Source: Dyadobacter sp. Leaf189 (lineage in GTDB: Bacteria; Bacteroidota; Bacteroidia; Cytophagales; Spirosomataceae). Taken from it: a stretch of DNA of 64,000 nucleotides. Positions 52,724 through 61,127 of this stretch are shown here, piece after piece. Below the pieces are notes generated by a model, which worked only from the letters and a program-made list of their open reading frames with translations, did no database searches and had not been told where the DNA came from. Positions within the stretch are counted from its first letter, which is position 1; each line of letters begins with the position of its first letter. The stretch spans positions 778,268 to 842,267 of the forward strand of contig NZ_LMPS01000005.1 in NCBI RefSeq assembly GCF_001424405.1. Reading direction: 5' to 3'. A program made the position numbers and the translations under genes.

Positions 52724-53737
52724 CTATTTGTTGATCAATCCAGCGAAGTATTTAACTGTTCTTACCAGCTGAGAAACGTATGACATTTCATTGTCGTACC
52801 ATGCTACTGTTCTTACCAGCTGCGTATCGCCCACTTTTTGAACTCTTGTTTGAGTCGCATCGAAAAGTGAACCGTAGTTGATACCGATGATATCGCTGCT
52901 CACGATTTCATCTTCTGTGTAGCCGTAGCTTTCGTTTGCTGCCGCTTTCATAGCTGCATTCACTTCTTCAACACTTGTTTCTTTTCCAAGAACCACTGTC
53001 AATTCAGTTAAAGAACCTGTCAGTGTAGGAACGCGTTGTGCTGAACCATCCAGTTTGCCTTTCAATGAAGGCAATACAAGACCGATCGCTTTTGCCGCAC
53101 CTGTGCTGTTTGGAACGATGTTCTGAGCAGCAGCTCTCGCTCTTCTCAAATCTCCTTTTGGATGTGGTGCATCCTGCGTATTCTGGTCGTTGGTATAAGC
53201 GTGGATTGTTGTCATTAAGCCATTAACGATACCGAATTTCTCTTCCAAAACCTGCGCCATCGGAGCAAGACAGTTGGTAGTACAAGAAGCACCGCTGATG
53301 ATGGTTTCAGAACCGTCCAGAATATCGTGGTTTACATTGAAAACAATAGTTTTCAGATCACCTGTAGCAGGAGCTGAGATAACTACTTTTTTCGCGCCAG
53401 CCTTGATGTGAGCGCTTGCTGACTCCTGGCTTGTGAAGAAGCCGGTACATTCAAGAACCACGTCTACATCATGCGATCCCCAGGGAATTTGAGCCGGGTC
53501 ACGTTGTGCGTAGATCACGATATTTTCGCCGTTAACAACTACTGAGTTATCTGTTGATTTAACTTCTGCGTCAAACCGTCCTTGTGCTGTATCGTATTTA
53601 AGTAGATGTGCTAGAACCTTTGGGCTGGTAAGGTCATTTATGGCGACAATTTCGATACCCTCCATATTGTAGATCTGGCGGTATACGAGGCGACCGATTC
53701 GGCCAAAACCATTGATTGCGACTTTAACTGTAGACAT
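52724..53737 (-). CDS. gap: Glyceraldehyde-3-phosphate dehydrogenase, type I
   Basis: 337 residues. The NAD domain starts [19 protein letters not shown] with GxGxxG; the catalytic cysteine is in [12 protein letters not shown] (about C155) with the partner histidine in [13 protein letters not shown]; the C-terminus has [22 protein letters not shown]. Role: NAD-linked oxidation and phosphorylation of glyceraldehyde-3-phosphate in glycolysis. It is monocistronic, with a -7 box close to its start and a terminator behind it. Confidence 0.96.
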   Translation of the reverse strand: MSTVKVAINGFGRIGRLVYRQIYNMEGIEIVAINDLTSPKVLAHLLKYDTAQGRFDAEVKSTDNSVVVNGENIVIYAQRDPAQIPWGSHDVDVVLECTGFFTSQESASAHIKAGAKKVVISAPATGDLKTIVFNVNHDILDGSETIISGASCTTNCLAPMAQVLEEKFGIVNGLMTTIHAYTNDQNTQDAPHPKGDLRRARAAAQNIVPNSTGAAKAIGLVLPSLKGKLDGSAQRVPTLTGSLTELTVVLGKETSVEEVNAAMKAAANESYGYTEDEIVSSDIIGINYGSLFDATQTRVQKVGDTQLVRTVAWYDNEMSYVSQLVRTVKYFAGLINK

Positions 53738-54138
53738 ATCTTATTTGATTGGTTAATTATGGGCAAAAATACGAAAAATGGCGTGTATTTAAAGGATAAT
53801 GGCCGAAAATTGAGGTTAAATAAGCATTAACACTGCGCTATCTCATAACTGTTTATACTACTGATATTAGTAAATTTGGATCACGCTAACCATTCATTTT
53901 AGTATGTTTGAGTTTTTATTTACTAATTATAGTAGCATCCAATCAGTTTTGTTCTTGTTTTAAAATGATTACTTTCGTTAAGCCTTTCAATGTAGGCCTT
54001 GATGAGAATTGGTTATTTATCTGTTTAAGTTAAAACTTTTAAATATAGTGCGGGGCGGCAAAAATAGAATTACGCTTTTTCTCATAACTGAGTGATTATC
54101 AAATTGTTTATTATATTATATTAATCTATTACTTTAAC
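53738..54138. other. 401-bp AT-rich divergent gap between gap and dapD
   Basis: It holds the gap -7 box (53764-53771) and two plus-strand TAnnTTTG boxes, TAAATTTG (53871-53878) and TATGTTTG (53903-53910), neither with a TTG at the expected distance. The 11-mer TCTCATAACTG is repeated at 53841-53851 and 54080-54090. No coding frame or RNA gene is supported. Confidence 0.5.
53764..53771 (-). promoter_or_regulatory. gap -7 box
   Basis: Minus-strand TATTTTTG matches TAnnTTTG, 27 nt upstream of the gap ATG. No clear -33 TTG is seen. Confidence 0.45.
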
Positions 54139-54954
54139 ATGACAGTTGCTGAGACTATTGAGAATTACTGGCAGAACAGAGAACTTTTGAAAGAGGAGAG
54201 CGCAAAGGGTTTTATTAAGGACCTTATAGAAGAAGTTGACAAGGGAAGGCTTCGCGTAGCAGAGCCACAGCCTGACGGTTCATGGACGGTTAACCAAGCG
54301 CTAAAAAAAGCAATCATTCTTTATTTCCCAATTCAACAAATGCAGACAACAGAATTGGGAATTTTCGAATACCATGACAAGATGAAGTTAAAGACCGGAT
54401 ACGAGCAACTCGGAGTGCGCGTGGTTCCGCCAGCTGTTGCCCGCTACGGAGCATACATTTCCAGGGGAGTTGTACTAATGCCTTCTTACGTCAACATTGG
54501 CGCATATATAGATGAAGGAACAATGGTCGACACCTGGGCGACTGTGGGAAGCTGCGCGCAGATCGGAAAAAACGTTCACCTCAGCGGTGGCGTCGGAATA
54601 GGAGGGGTGTTGGAGCCGGTACAAGCTTCACCAGTAATTATTGAAGATGGGGCATTCATTGGCTCACGTTGTATTGTGGTAGAAGGCGCGCACGTGGGTA
54701 AGAGAGCTGTACTGGGTGCTGGTGTGACAATTACCGGCAGCTCGAAGATCATCGACGTTACTGGCAGCGAACCAGTTGAATATAAAGGATTTGTTCCCGA
54801 AGACTCTGTTGTAATTCCCGGAACATTGCCGAAAGAGTTTGCAGCAGGTACCTATCACGTTCCATGTGCATTGATCATTGGAAAGAGAAAGGCCAGCACA
54901 GACTTGAAAACGTCTCTGAACGACGCATTAAGAGAAAATCAGGTAGCTATCTAA
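54139..54954 (+). CDS. dapD: 2,3,4,5-tetrahydropyridine-2,6-dicarboxylate N-succinyltransferase
   Basis: 271 residues, the DapD length. A helical N-terminal domain is followed by the left-handed beta-helix of hexapeptide repeats (VRVVPPAVARYGAYISRGVVLMPSYVNIGAYIDEGTMVDTWATVGSCAQIGKNVHLSGGVGIGGVLEPVQA) and the closing motif PCALIIGKRKASTDLKTSLNDALRE. Role: succinyl-CoA-dependent step of the diaminopimelate pathway, needed for lysine and peptidoglycan. It is monocistronic with a terminator behind it. Confidence 0.94.
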   Translation: MTVAETIENYWQNRELLKEESAKGFIKDLIEEVDKGRLRVAEPQPDGSWTVNQALKKAIILYFPIQQMQTTELGIFEYHDKMKLKTGYEQLGVRVVPPAVARYGAYISRGVVLMPSYVNIGAYIDEGTMVDTWATVGSCAQIGKNVHLSGGVGIGGVLEPVQASPVIIEDGAFIGSRCIVVEGAHVGKRAVLGAGVTITGSSKIIDVTGSEPVEYKGFVPEDSVVIPGTLPKEFAAGTYHVPCALIIGKRKASTDLKTSLNDALRENQVAI

Positions 54955-54976
54955 CTGAACTTACCAGACGAATATG

Positions 54977-55009
54977 AAATACGGTGCCGCCACGGTGCCG
55001 TATTTTTTT
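54977..55009 (+). terminator. dapD terminator
   Basis: A 13-bp stem with two G-U pairs (AAATACGGTGCCG, 54977-54989, and CGGTGCCGTATTT, 54993-55005), a 3-nt loop and a T run, 23 nt after the dapD stop. Confidence 0.85.
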
Positions 55010-55101
55010 GTGTTCACACTTCAAAGATGTTCGCGTTACTATCACTATTGCTCAGTCTATATTTGTGAATCACAGGATTTACAATATTAATACCGATAAT
55101 T

Positions 55102-55188
55102 TACATTTGTATTATTTAGTTTAGTTGTAGAGTTGCGGCTTGTAAATTACATTTGTAACAGTTAAGCTTTTAGCCGATTTTACAAATG
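55102..55188 (+). promoter_or_regulatory. Promoter and candidate operators of the HTH gene
   Basis: TTG (55125-55127), a 20-nt spacer and TACATTTG (55148-55155) form a good promoter about 30 bp before ATG 55186. The box lies within the palindrome TTACATTTGTAA (55147-55158). TTACATTTGTA recurs at 55101-55111, and TTACAAATG, its inverse, overlaps the start codon (55180-55188). Confidence 0.55.
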
Positions 55189-55569
55189 ACATTAAGCGAT
55201 AAGATTAAAAAAATACTTGCCGACAAGGCACTCTCACCCTCCATATTCGCAGATGAAATTGGGGTACAGCGTTCCAGCATGTCGCATATACTGGCCGGAC
55301 GCAATAAACCGAGTCTGGAAATGGTACAGAAGATTGTTAAACGATATCCTGACTTAGGATTAGAGTGGATTCTCGATGAAAATGAGCTGCCACAATCAGC
55401 ACCTGAACAACCTGCACCAAGGATAAAGAAAGAGACTGCTGTTTCAGCGCAGCCTCAGGAGAGAATGGTAGAAGAGCCGAAAACAATAGCTGCTCTATCT
55501 GAAAAACGCGTGGATCGGATTATAATTTTTTACACGGACGGGACATTCAAGGAGTTCCAAGAGAAGTAA
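55186..55569 (+). CDS. HTH (XRE-like) transcriptional regulator
   Basis: 127 residues. The N-terminal half is a Cro/CI-type helix-turn-helix (about 5-60): KIKKILADKALSPSIFADEIGVQRSSMSHILAGRNKPSLEMVQKIVKRYPDLGLEWILDE. The C-terminal half is a linker rich in Pro, Glu and Lys plus a short strand (VDRIIIFYTDGTFKEFQEK). Such two-part regulators are common in Bacteroidota. The palindromes over its own promoter and start codon suggest autoregulation. It does not share an operon with a neighbour: dapD is upstream behind a terminator and the downstream gene is convergent. Confidence 0.87.
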   Translation: MTLSDKIKKILADKALSPSIFADEIGVQRSSMSHILAGRNKPSLEMVQKIVKRYPDLGLEWILDENELPQSAPEQPAPRIKKETAVSAQPQERMVEEPKTIAALSEKRVDRIIIFYTDGTFKEFQEK

Positions 55570-55584
55570 GTCAGAGGTTTACTG

Positions 55585-57492
55585 TCATTTCAGCAGAAGT
55601 ACGGTACCTTCTACCTCCTGATCGAAAGTCTTGATTACATAAGGATAGCTGCCGGAAGGAGCGGCGGCACCCTTGTACTGACCATTCCAGGGTTTTTCGT
55701 AGCCTTTTGACAGGTGGATCACCTCGCCCCATCTGTTGTAAATGCGGACTTCAACGATCTGATCGCGCGCATTCTTAATCTCGAAAGTATCATTGTTACC
55801 GTCTCCGTCCGGCGAGAATGCAGTTGGAATGTACATTTGTTCGATTACATTGATGTACGTACTGGCCTGGTAAGTACAGCCCGAAGCACTGGTTACCGTA
55901 ACGGTATAAGTTGTATCTACAAGTGGCGAAACAATCGCTGTCTCATCGCTATTTCCCGAGAGTATTTCGTAGGCTGGTCCCCACTCAAAAGTAGCGCCAG
56001 GCTGCGGTGGCGAGATTACGGGACGCAGGTTTGACCGTGACCCTTTCGTCATCATTTTGGAAGCCGGCATCGTCACTTTAACTTCCTCCTGCGTTACCAT
56101 CATCGTATCCCTTCCCCGACAACCTTTAATCCCATTCGTTATCTCAACAGAATAGGTACCCGGCTCTGAAATCTCAATGGTTGCATTGGTTCCGGCGAGA
56201 GGCGCATTTTCTTTTCTCCACGCAAGCACCTGATCCGCGGCCACATTCCCTCCATTGGCATACATAGAGATGGAAGAGCCCTTACAGAAAGTCGGCGCAT
56301 CTGCCGTAAGTTTGGCTTCAATAGGTGCAGCATAACGAACCCTGACCGCAAGCGAGCTGGTATCCCTGGAACAAATGCGGGTATAGCTTTTCACAACGGT
56401 GTAGTTTCCTGAATCTCTTACCATCATGCTCGGCCCGGTAGCGCCGGGAATGTTGAGCCCGTTCAGCTGCCATTGATACGACCAATCCGCCGAACTTTCG
56501 GTATTCAGCTCGATAGGCCCGTCAGGACAAAACAAGACTTCTTCCACCGGAGCAGATCCCATTGTAATCACCGGCGGTGTTGGTAGATCATTGTTGCAGT
56601 CGATCACCAGTAGCTGAAAATCCCTTCTTACCAGACCAATCCGCTTGCCATTTCTGTACTCTTCGCACTGTATTGCAAAAACGTACAGCCCGGTACGGTT
56701 GGCGTTCACCGTCAGCTTGCCCGCATTGTCGATGTGCAGTGGCTGCGGCCCGGGAATAACATTGGAAAGCGAAATGCCGTCGACCCAGGTTACAGGCGGG
56801 TAGGGGCTCCTCGCAGCAGCATTTCCGAAAGGCGAACTTCCCGTGGTAGAGCCGCGCCAGGGCACTACCAGCGAAAACCGGAGCTCGTCGCCTTCCTTGT
56901 CGATTGCGCTCATGTTCATACTGAATGGCGCGTTGGCGCAAATGTACTGCCCGTTCGGTTCAACGAAAGCAGGAGCGGAGTTGGTGATTTGCAAGGGTGG
57001 AAATTCAAGATAAAATACCATCCCATTATCTCCCGGCCCCACTATATTATTGATATCGCCATTTCTGCAACAGCGTTCCCACGCGATGTAGTAACCTTCA
57101 TCGTCGCTGTACTGGTTGGGATCAAGCGTTATTTGTCCGCTGTAAACGCCCACGCTGGTGTTAAGCGATCGGCTGCTTGCACAGGCTTTATTTTGGTAGG
57201 CAATTGCATTGGTGGATTGAAGCCGCACTTTAAGACTGCCCATAAGCTGGTTCGTGCGTTTCTCGTAGAAGTAAATGTCGGCTGATTCGTCCCGGTTACC
57301 ACCTGTATTCACAGTAGGGATAACAAGATTGTTGCTGTCCCAAAATTGGATCAGCCGGATCTGGTAAGTGTTGGTATTTCCCACCCGGAGCATCTGCAAC
57401 TCCCCGCCGACAATATGATTGGCTCTGACTAACGGCGTTAGCCCAAGTAGCAGTGTTAATATCAACCAAAATATTGGTAAAGTTCGTCCCAT
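55585..57492 (-). CDS. Secreted protein with gliding-motility-associated C-terminal domain (T9SS cargo)
   Basis: 635 residues. A signal peptide (1-24, LPIFWLILTLLLGLTPLVRA) is followed by NHIVGGELQML, a cysteine module (GYYIAWERCCRNGDINNI near 133-150, then VFYLEFPP), Ig-like repeats (PVEEVLFCPDGPIELNTESSADWSYQWQLNGLNIPG and others) and a C-terminal type B sorting domain (IPTAFSPDGDGNNDTFEIKN to IYNRWGEVIHL). It is a paralogue of 14825-17032 over the first about 300 residues; the middle differs (Ig/PKD-like here, cadherin-like there). Expected to be secreted by T9SS and cell-surface attached. It ends 15 bp after the stop of the convergent HTH gene. Confidence 0.88.
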   Translation of the reverse strand: MGRTLPIFWLILTLLLGLTPLVRANHIVGGELQMLRVGNTNTYQIRLIQFWDSNNLVIPTVNTGGNRDESADIYFYEKRTNQLMGSLKVRLQSTNAIAYQNKACASSRSLNTSVGVYSGQITLDPNQYSDDEGYYIAWERCCRNGDINNIVGPGDNGMVFYLEFPPLQITNSAPAFVEPNGQYICANAPFSMNMSAIDKEGDELRFSLVVPWRGSTTGSSPFGNAAARSPYPPVTWVDGISLSNVIPGPQPLHIDNAGKLTVNANRTGLYVFAIQCEEYRNGKRIGLVRRDFQLLVIDCNNDLPTPPVITMGSAPVEEVLFCPDGPIELNTESSADWSYQWQLNGLNIPGATGPSMMVRDSGNYTVVKSYTRICSRDTSSLAVRVRYAAPIEAKLTADAPTFCKGSSISMYANGGNVAADQVLAWRKENAPLAGTNATIEISEPGTYSVEITNGIKGCRGRDTMMVTQEEVKVTMPASKMMTKGSRSNLRPVISPPQPGATFEWGPAYEILSGNSDETAIVSPLVDTTYTVTVTSASGCTYQASTYINVIEQMYIPTAFSPDGDGNNDTFEIKNARDQIVEVRIYNRWGEVIHLSKGYEKPWNGQYKGAAAPSGSYPYVIKTFDQEVEGTVLLLK

Positions 57493-57879
57493 ACGCCTTA
57501 ATTTCCAACGGTTACCTTTCCTTAAAGTTAGTCACTACCAGCAATATACTGCACCAGATTCAGCGGTATTTCCAGGTCATATTATATTAATTGTTCCTTT
57601 CATACACTTTTTGGTCTTTACCGGACAGAACAGGACAGTGACCGGTCCAAACCGAGATACTATTGTAGGATTAAAGTACAATTCGAATCAAAAATTGCAT
57701 TTATTAAGTACAAATCATCTTCATCATCACCCGCTGTTTTTGCTCCCGCTTATCCGGAGGCATTAACAGGTTTTTCTTTTTTCATTATCCACTAAACCTG
57801 TTTCCTATGCTTAAAAGCATTTACAAATGCATTCGTGTTAAAACAAACCCAACAGTTCAACCAACCCCAATCCTAAACT
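57493..57879. other. 387-bp regulatory region upstream of susC
   Basis: No coding frame is supported. It contains the bipartite promoter-like element at 57624-57666, an inverted repeat AACAGGTTT...AAACCTGTT at 57765-57802 and the palindrome GCATTTACAAATGC at 57817-57830. No consensus promoter for the minus-strand T9SS gene was found. Confidence 0.6.
57624..57666 (+). promoter_or_regulatory. Bipartite promoter-like element upstream of susC
   Basis: GACAGAACAGGA-CAG (57624-57638), a 19-nt spacer and TACTATTGT (57658-57666). It is repeated with identical spacing at 62796-62838. The second box is one base off the TAnnTTTG consensus (A for the first T of TTTG), while no TTG -33 is present. The predicted leader to ATG 57880 is about 205 nt. 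Confidence 0.6.
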
Positions 57880-60800
57880 ATGCATCTACCTCGACTATTG
57901 AATCGTGACACCTGCCTGAAAGTGCTTCCGAGAGTACTGTTACCGCAAGTGTTCATGGGAATCCTGTTTACCGGTGTGACAAATGCCGAAACCAATGCAC
58001 CTGCCGGTCTAAACCCGGCGATCCACGCGACCGTCGACAGAACGATCACGGGTAAAGTAACTGACGACAAAGGTCTCTCGCTGCCCGGCGTAAGTGTGAT
58101 TATCAAAGGTTCGAGCTCAGGAACTGTATCCGACGCTGACGGCCGCTACTCGCTCAATGTACCTGAAACGGGCAACAGCGTGTTAGTTTTCTCTTTCGTA
58201 GGCTACCTGACGAAAGATGTTACGGTGGGAAATCAAAGTGCGATTGATGTGCAGCTGGCAGTTGATACCAAAGCATTGGAAGAAGTGGTCGTGGTCGGCT
58301 ACGGTACCCAGCGCAAGCGCGACATTACTTCTGCGCTTTCCGTGATCAATATCCAGGACATCGGTGAAGTTCCCAAATCCAATGTGACCAGGATGATCCA
58401 GGGACAGGCACCGGGGGTGATTATCAAGCAAAAGAGCGGTACACCGGGTCAGCAGTTCGAGGTAAAGGTCCGCGGTATCAGCTCACTTGGAGCCGGTAGC
58501 GATCCATTGTACGTAATCGACGGGTTCCCGGTAGGTATCTCAGCAGGACAAAACCTGAACCCGAATGATATTGAAACCATATCGGTGTTAAAAGATGCAG
58601 CCTCAACTGCCATTTACGGTGCACGTGGTTCCAACGGGGTGGTTTTGATTACCACCAAATCGGCCAAGGAAGGGAAAACTTCACTTAATATATCTGTCGA
58701 TTATGGTGTGCAGAATGTACCTGAGTCGCGCAAAACAAAGGTTTTGAACGGACAGGATTTTGCGCAGTTCAAAAAGGAGGTTTTTGAAGGAAGATTTTTG
58801 CTCGCCAATAAGCGTAACCCGACAATTGAGGAGATCCCTATGGACTTTCGCTATCCGGACCAGACTAAATACTCAACCAACTGGTTTGACCTGATCCTGC
58901 ATAACAATGCACCCTATACGGATGTGAACGTAACGCTTTCGTCCGGCTCAGGCCCGATCAAGTCCGTGATTTCAGCGGGTTATTATAAAGAAGCAGGTGC
59001 ATTGAAATACACAGATTACGACCGGGCTTCAATACGTACCAACCTGATGGGCAAGGTAAACAAGTTCATCACAATGGGCGTGAACATCGCGGGTAGCTAT
59101 TCCAGGTCCAGCCTGGCAAGTACCGACGGACGTAATGCACAAGTTGGCCTCACCCTGATCGCCGACCCGCGCTACCCTGCTTACGATGAAAAAGGAGACC
59201 TGATCCCTTTCTATAATGGAGTGGGCGATGTATTCGGTTTCCCCAATCCATTATATATGTTAAAGAATATCAACCGTGACAGGAATATTGCAGATGTACT
59301 TTCCAACGGGTACATAGAGCTGAATATCCTGCCGGGTTTGAAGTTCAGGTCTTCATTGAATGCAAAGATCAATTATAACAGGTACAAGGAATTCGTCCCT
59401 TCCACGATTGGTCTGCCAGTATCGACAGGCAGCAACGGCGCGCCTCCGCGGATTGCCACAGAACGTGACGATTCGGAAGAACTGCGTAACTACGCTGCTG
59501 ACCAGTTGCTGACCTACGATCTCAACATTGGCGAAAATCACCATTTTGACGCATTGCTGGGTTATACTGCACAGCAGGAAACAGTGAAAGGATTATACGG
59601 AAGTGGCAACACCTTCCCGGATGACCTGGCTCCATTCCTGGGCAATGCGACGATCCGCTCTTCCAATTCTATGGAAAGAACCTGGACAATGCTTGCTTAC
59701 ATGGCGCGTGCCAACTATTCGTTCAAAGACAAGTACCTGCTTTCAGCTTCAATCCGTCGTGAAGGTAGCTCCCGGTTCAGCGAGGGACACCAGTTTGGTA
59801 ACTTCCCTGCGGCCTCTGTGGGTTGGAGAATTTCAGAAGAACGTTTTATCCCGAAAGCGGCCTGGCTGACTGACCTTAAACTCCGCGCCAGCTGGGGTAT
59901 GACAGGTAACAACAGCTATGCAGTGAGCGCCAACAACAACTTTGGTGTCGGACAAAATGCAGGCGATGATGGTAACTACGCGAGTCTGGCATTCCTTGGA
60001 ATCAACAACTACGTACTCGGCAACTCCCTTGCTTCCGGTAAAACAGTGACGCGCTTTGCTAACTCGGAGCTTTCGTGGGAAAAATCCAACCAGCTGAATG
60101 TAGGCTTGGATCTTGCCACATTTAACAACAAACTGGTCTTTACATTAGAATACTATAAGAAGATCACCGATGACATGCTGCTTGGTTACAGCATTCCGGC
60201 GGTATCGGGCTTTACATCTACTCTCAAAAATTTGGGTAAAGTTCAAAACCAGGGTTTTGAGTTTGCTGCCAATTACCGGATCAAACTGGGACGAGTTAAC
60301 CTTCGTACCAATGCGAACGTGACCGTTAACCGCAACAAAGTACTTGCGATCAGAGGCCAGAACGACTTCATTCTGCAGGGTAGCCAATATGGCGGCTACA
60401 ATATCCAGCAGGTTGGACAACCTATCGGTATGATCTTCGGCTATCGCAAGCTGGGTATCTTCAATACGCAGGATGAGATCAACAAGGCGCCATTGCAGGA
60501 AGGTGCTGTACCAGGCGCGATGATATTCGCCGATTTGCACGGTGCACCCGACGGCGGCCCTGACGGAATTGTTTCCTACGATACCAAGGATATGACCATT
60601 ATCGGGAACCCGAATCCCAAGTTTAACTGGGCGTGGACTGTCAATGGAGACTACAAAGGTTTTGATTTCAGTGTATTGTTAATGGGCGCTTACGATTTTG
60701 ACATTTACAGAAACATTGAGGCATCTACCATGAATATGGATGGTGTGTTCAATGTACTCGATAAAGCAAAAGACCGGTGGAGATCGCCGCAAAACCCTGG

Positions 60801-61116
60801 CTCAAATCCTGCTGACAAGCATTCACAAGGCGGTACTGACTACTTCAAATGGTCACGCGAGAGCAGCGAACGTTACGTGTACGACGGTACCCACACCTGG
60901 ATCAAAAACGTAACAATCGGCTATACAATCCCGAGAGTAAAGGGCGTATTGTCCGACGCGCGCATTTTCATCAATGCAGCCAACTTGTTCCTGATCACGA
61001 AATATCCTGGAAATAACCCTGATGCCGGTGTGCGCGGCGGGACGGAGCTCAATAACGATGACGAGTCGTATCCTGTCCCAAGAACTTACTCTGCCGGTAT
61101 AAAAGTGAACTTCTAA
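57880..61116 (+). CDS. SusC/RagA-type TonB-linked outer-membrane receptor
   Basis: 1078 residues. The N-terminal region is a signal segment (about 1-30), a carboxypeptidase-D-regulatory-like domain (about 48-130, ITGKVTDDKGLSLPGVSVIIKGSSSGTVSDADGRYSLNVP), the TonB-box-like EEVVVVGYGTQRKRDIT, a plug domain (about 140-260, PGVIIKQKSGTPGQQFEVKVRGISS; SVLKDAASTAIYGARGSNGVVLITTKSA) and a long barrel ending AGIKVNF. It imports oligomeric ligands (glycans, peptides or cofactors) with the SusD partner 12 bp downstream. Substrate unknown; no adjacent glycosidase is in view. Confidence 0.94.
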   Translation: MHLPRLLNRDTCLKVLPRVLLPQVFMGILFTGVTNAETNAPAGLNPAIHATVDRTITGKVTDDKGLSLPGVSVIIKGSSSGTVSDADGRYSLNVPETGNSVLVFSFVGYLTKDVTVGNQSAIDVQLAVDTKALEEVVVVGYGTQRKRDITSALSVINIQDIGEVPKSNVTRMIQGQAPGVIIKQKSGTPGQQFEVKVRGISSLGAGSDPLYVIDGFPVGISAGQNLNPNDIETISVLKDAASTAIYGARGSNGVVLITTKSAKEGKTSLNISVDYGVQNVPESRKTKVLNGQDFAQFKKEVFEGRFLLANKRNPTIEEIPMDFRYPDQTKYSTNWFDLILHNNAPYTDVNVTLSSGSGPIKSVISAGYYKEAGALKYTDYDRASIRTNLMGKVNKFITMGVNIAGSYSRSSLASTDGRNAQVGLTLIADPRYPAYDEKGDLIPFYNGVGDVFGFPNPLYMLKNINRDRNIADVLSNGYIELNILPGLKFRSSLNAKINYNRYKEFVPSTIGLPVSTGSNGAPPRIATERDDSEELRNYAADQLLTYDLNIGENHHFDALLGYTAQQETVKGLYGSGNTFPDDLAPFLGNATIRSSNSMERTWTMLAYMARANYSFKDKYLLSASIRREGSSRFSEGHQFGNFPAASVGWRISEERFIPKAAWLTDLKLRASWGMTGNNSYAVSANNNFGVGQNAGDDGNYASLAFLGINNYVLGNSLASGKTVTRFANSELSWEKSNQLNVGLDLATFNNKLVFTLEYYKKITDDMLLGYSIPAVSGFTSTLKNLGKVQNQGFEFAANYRIKLGRVNLRTNANVTVNRNKVLAIRGQNDFILQGSQYGGYNIQQVGQPIGMIFGYRKLGIFNTQDEINKAPLQEGAVPGAMIFADLHGAPDGGPDGIVSYDTKDMTIIGNPNPKFNWAWTVNGDYKGFDFSVLLMGAYDFDIYRNIEASTMNMDGVFNVLDKAKDRWRSPQNPGSNPADKHSQGGTDYFKWSRESSERYVYDGTHTWIKNVTIGYTIPRVKGVLSDARIFINAANLFLITKYPGNNPDAGVRGGTELNNDDESYPVPRTYSAGIKVNF

Positions 61117-61127
61117 CAACATTTGTA

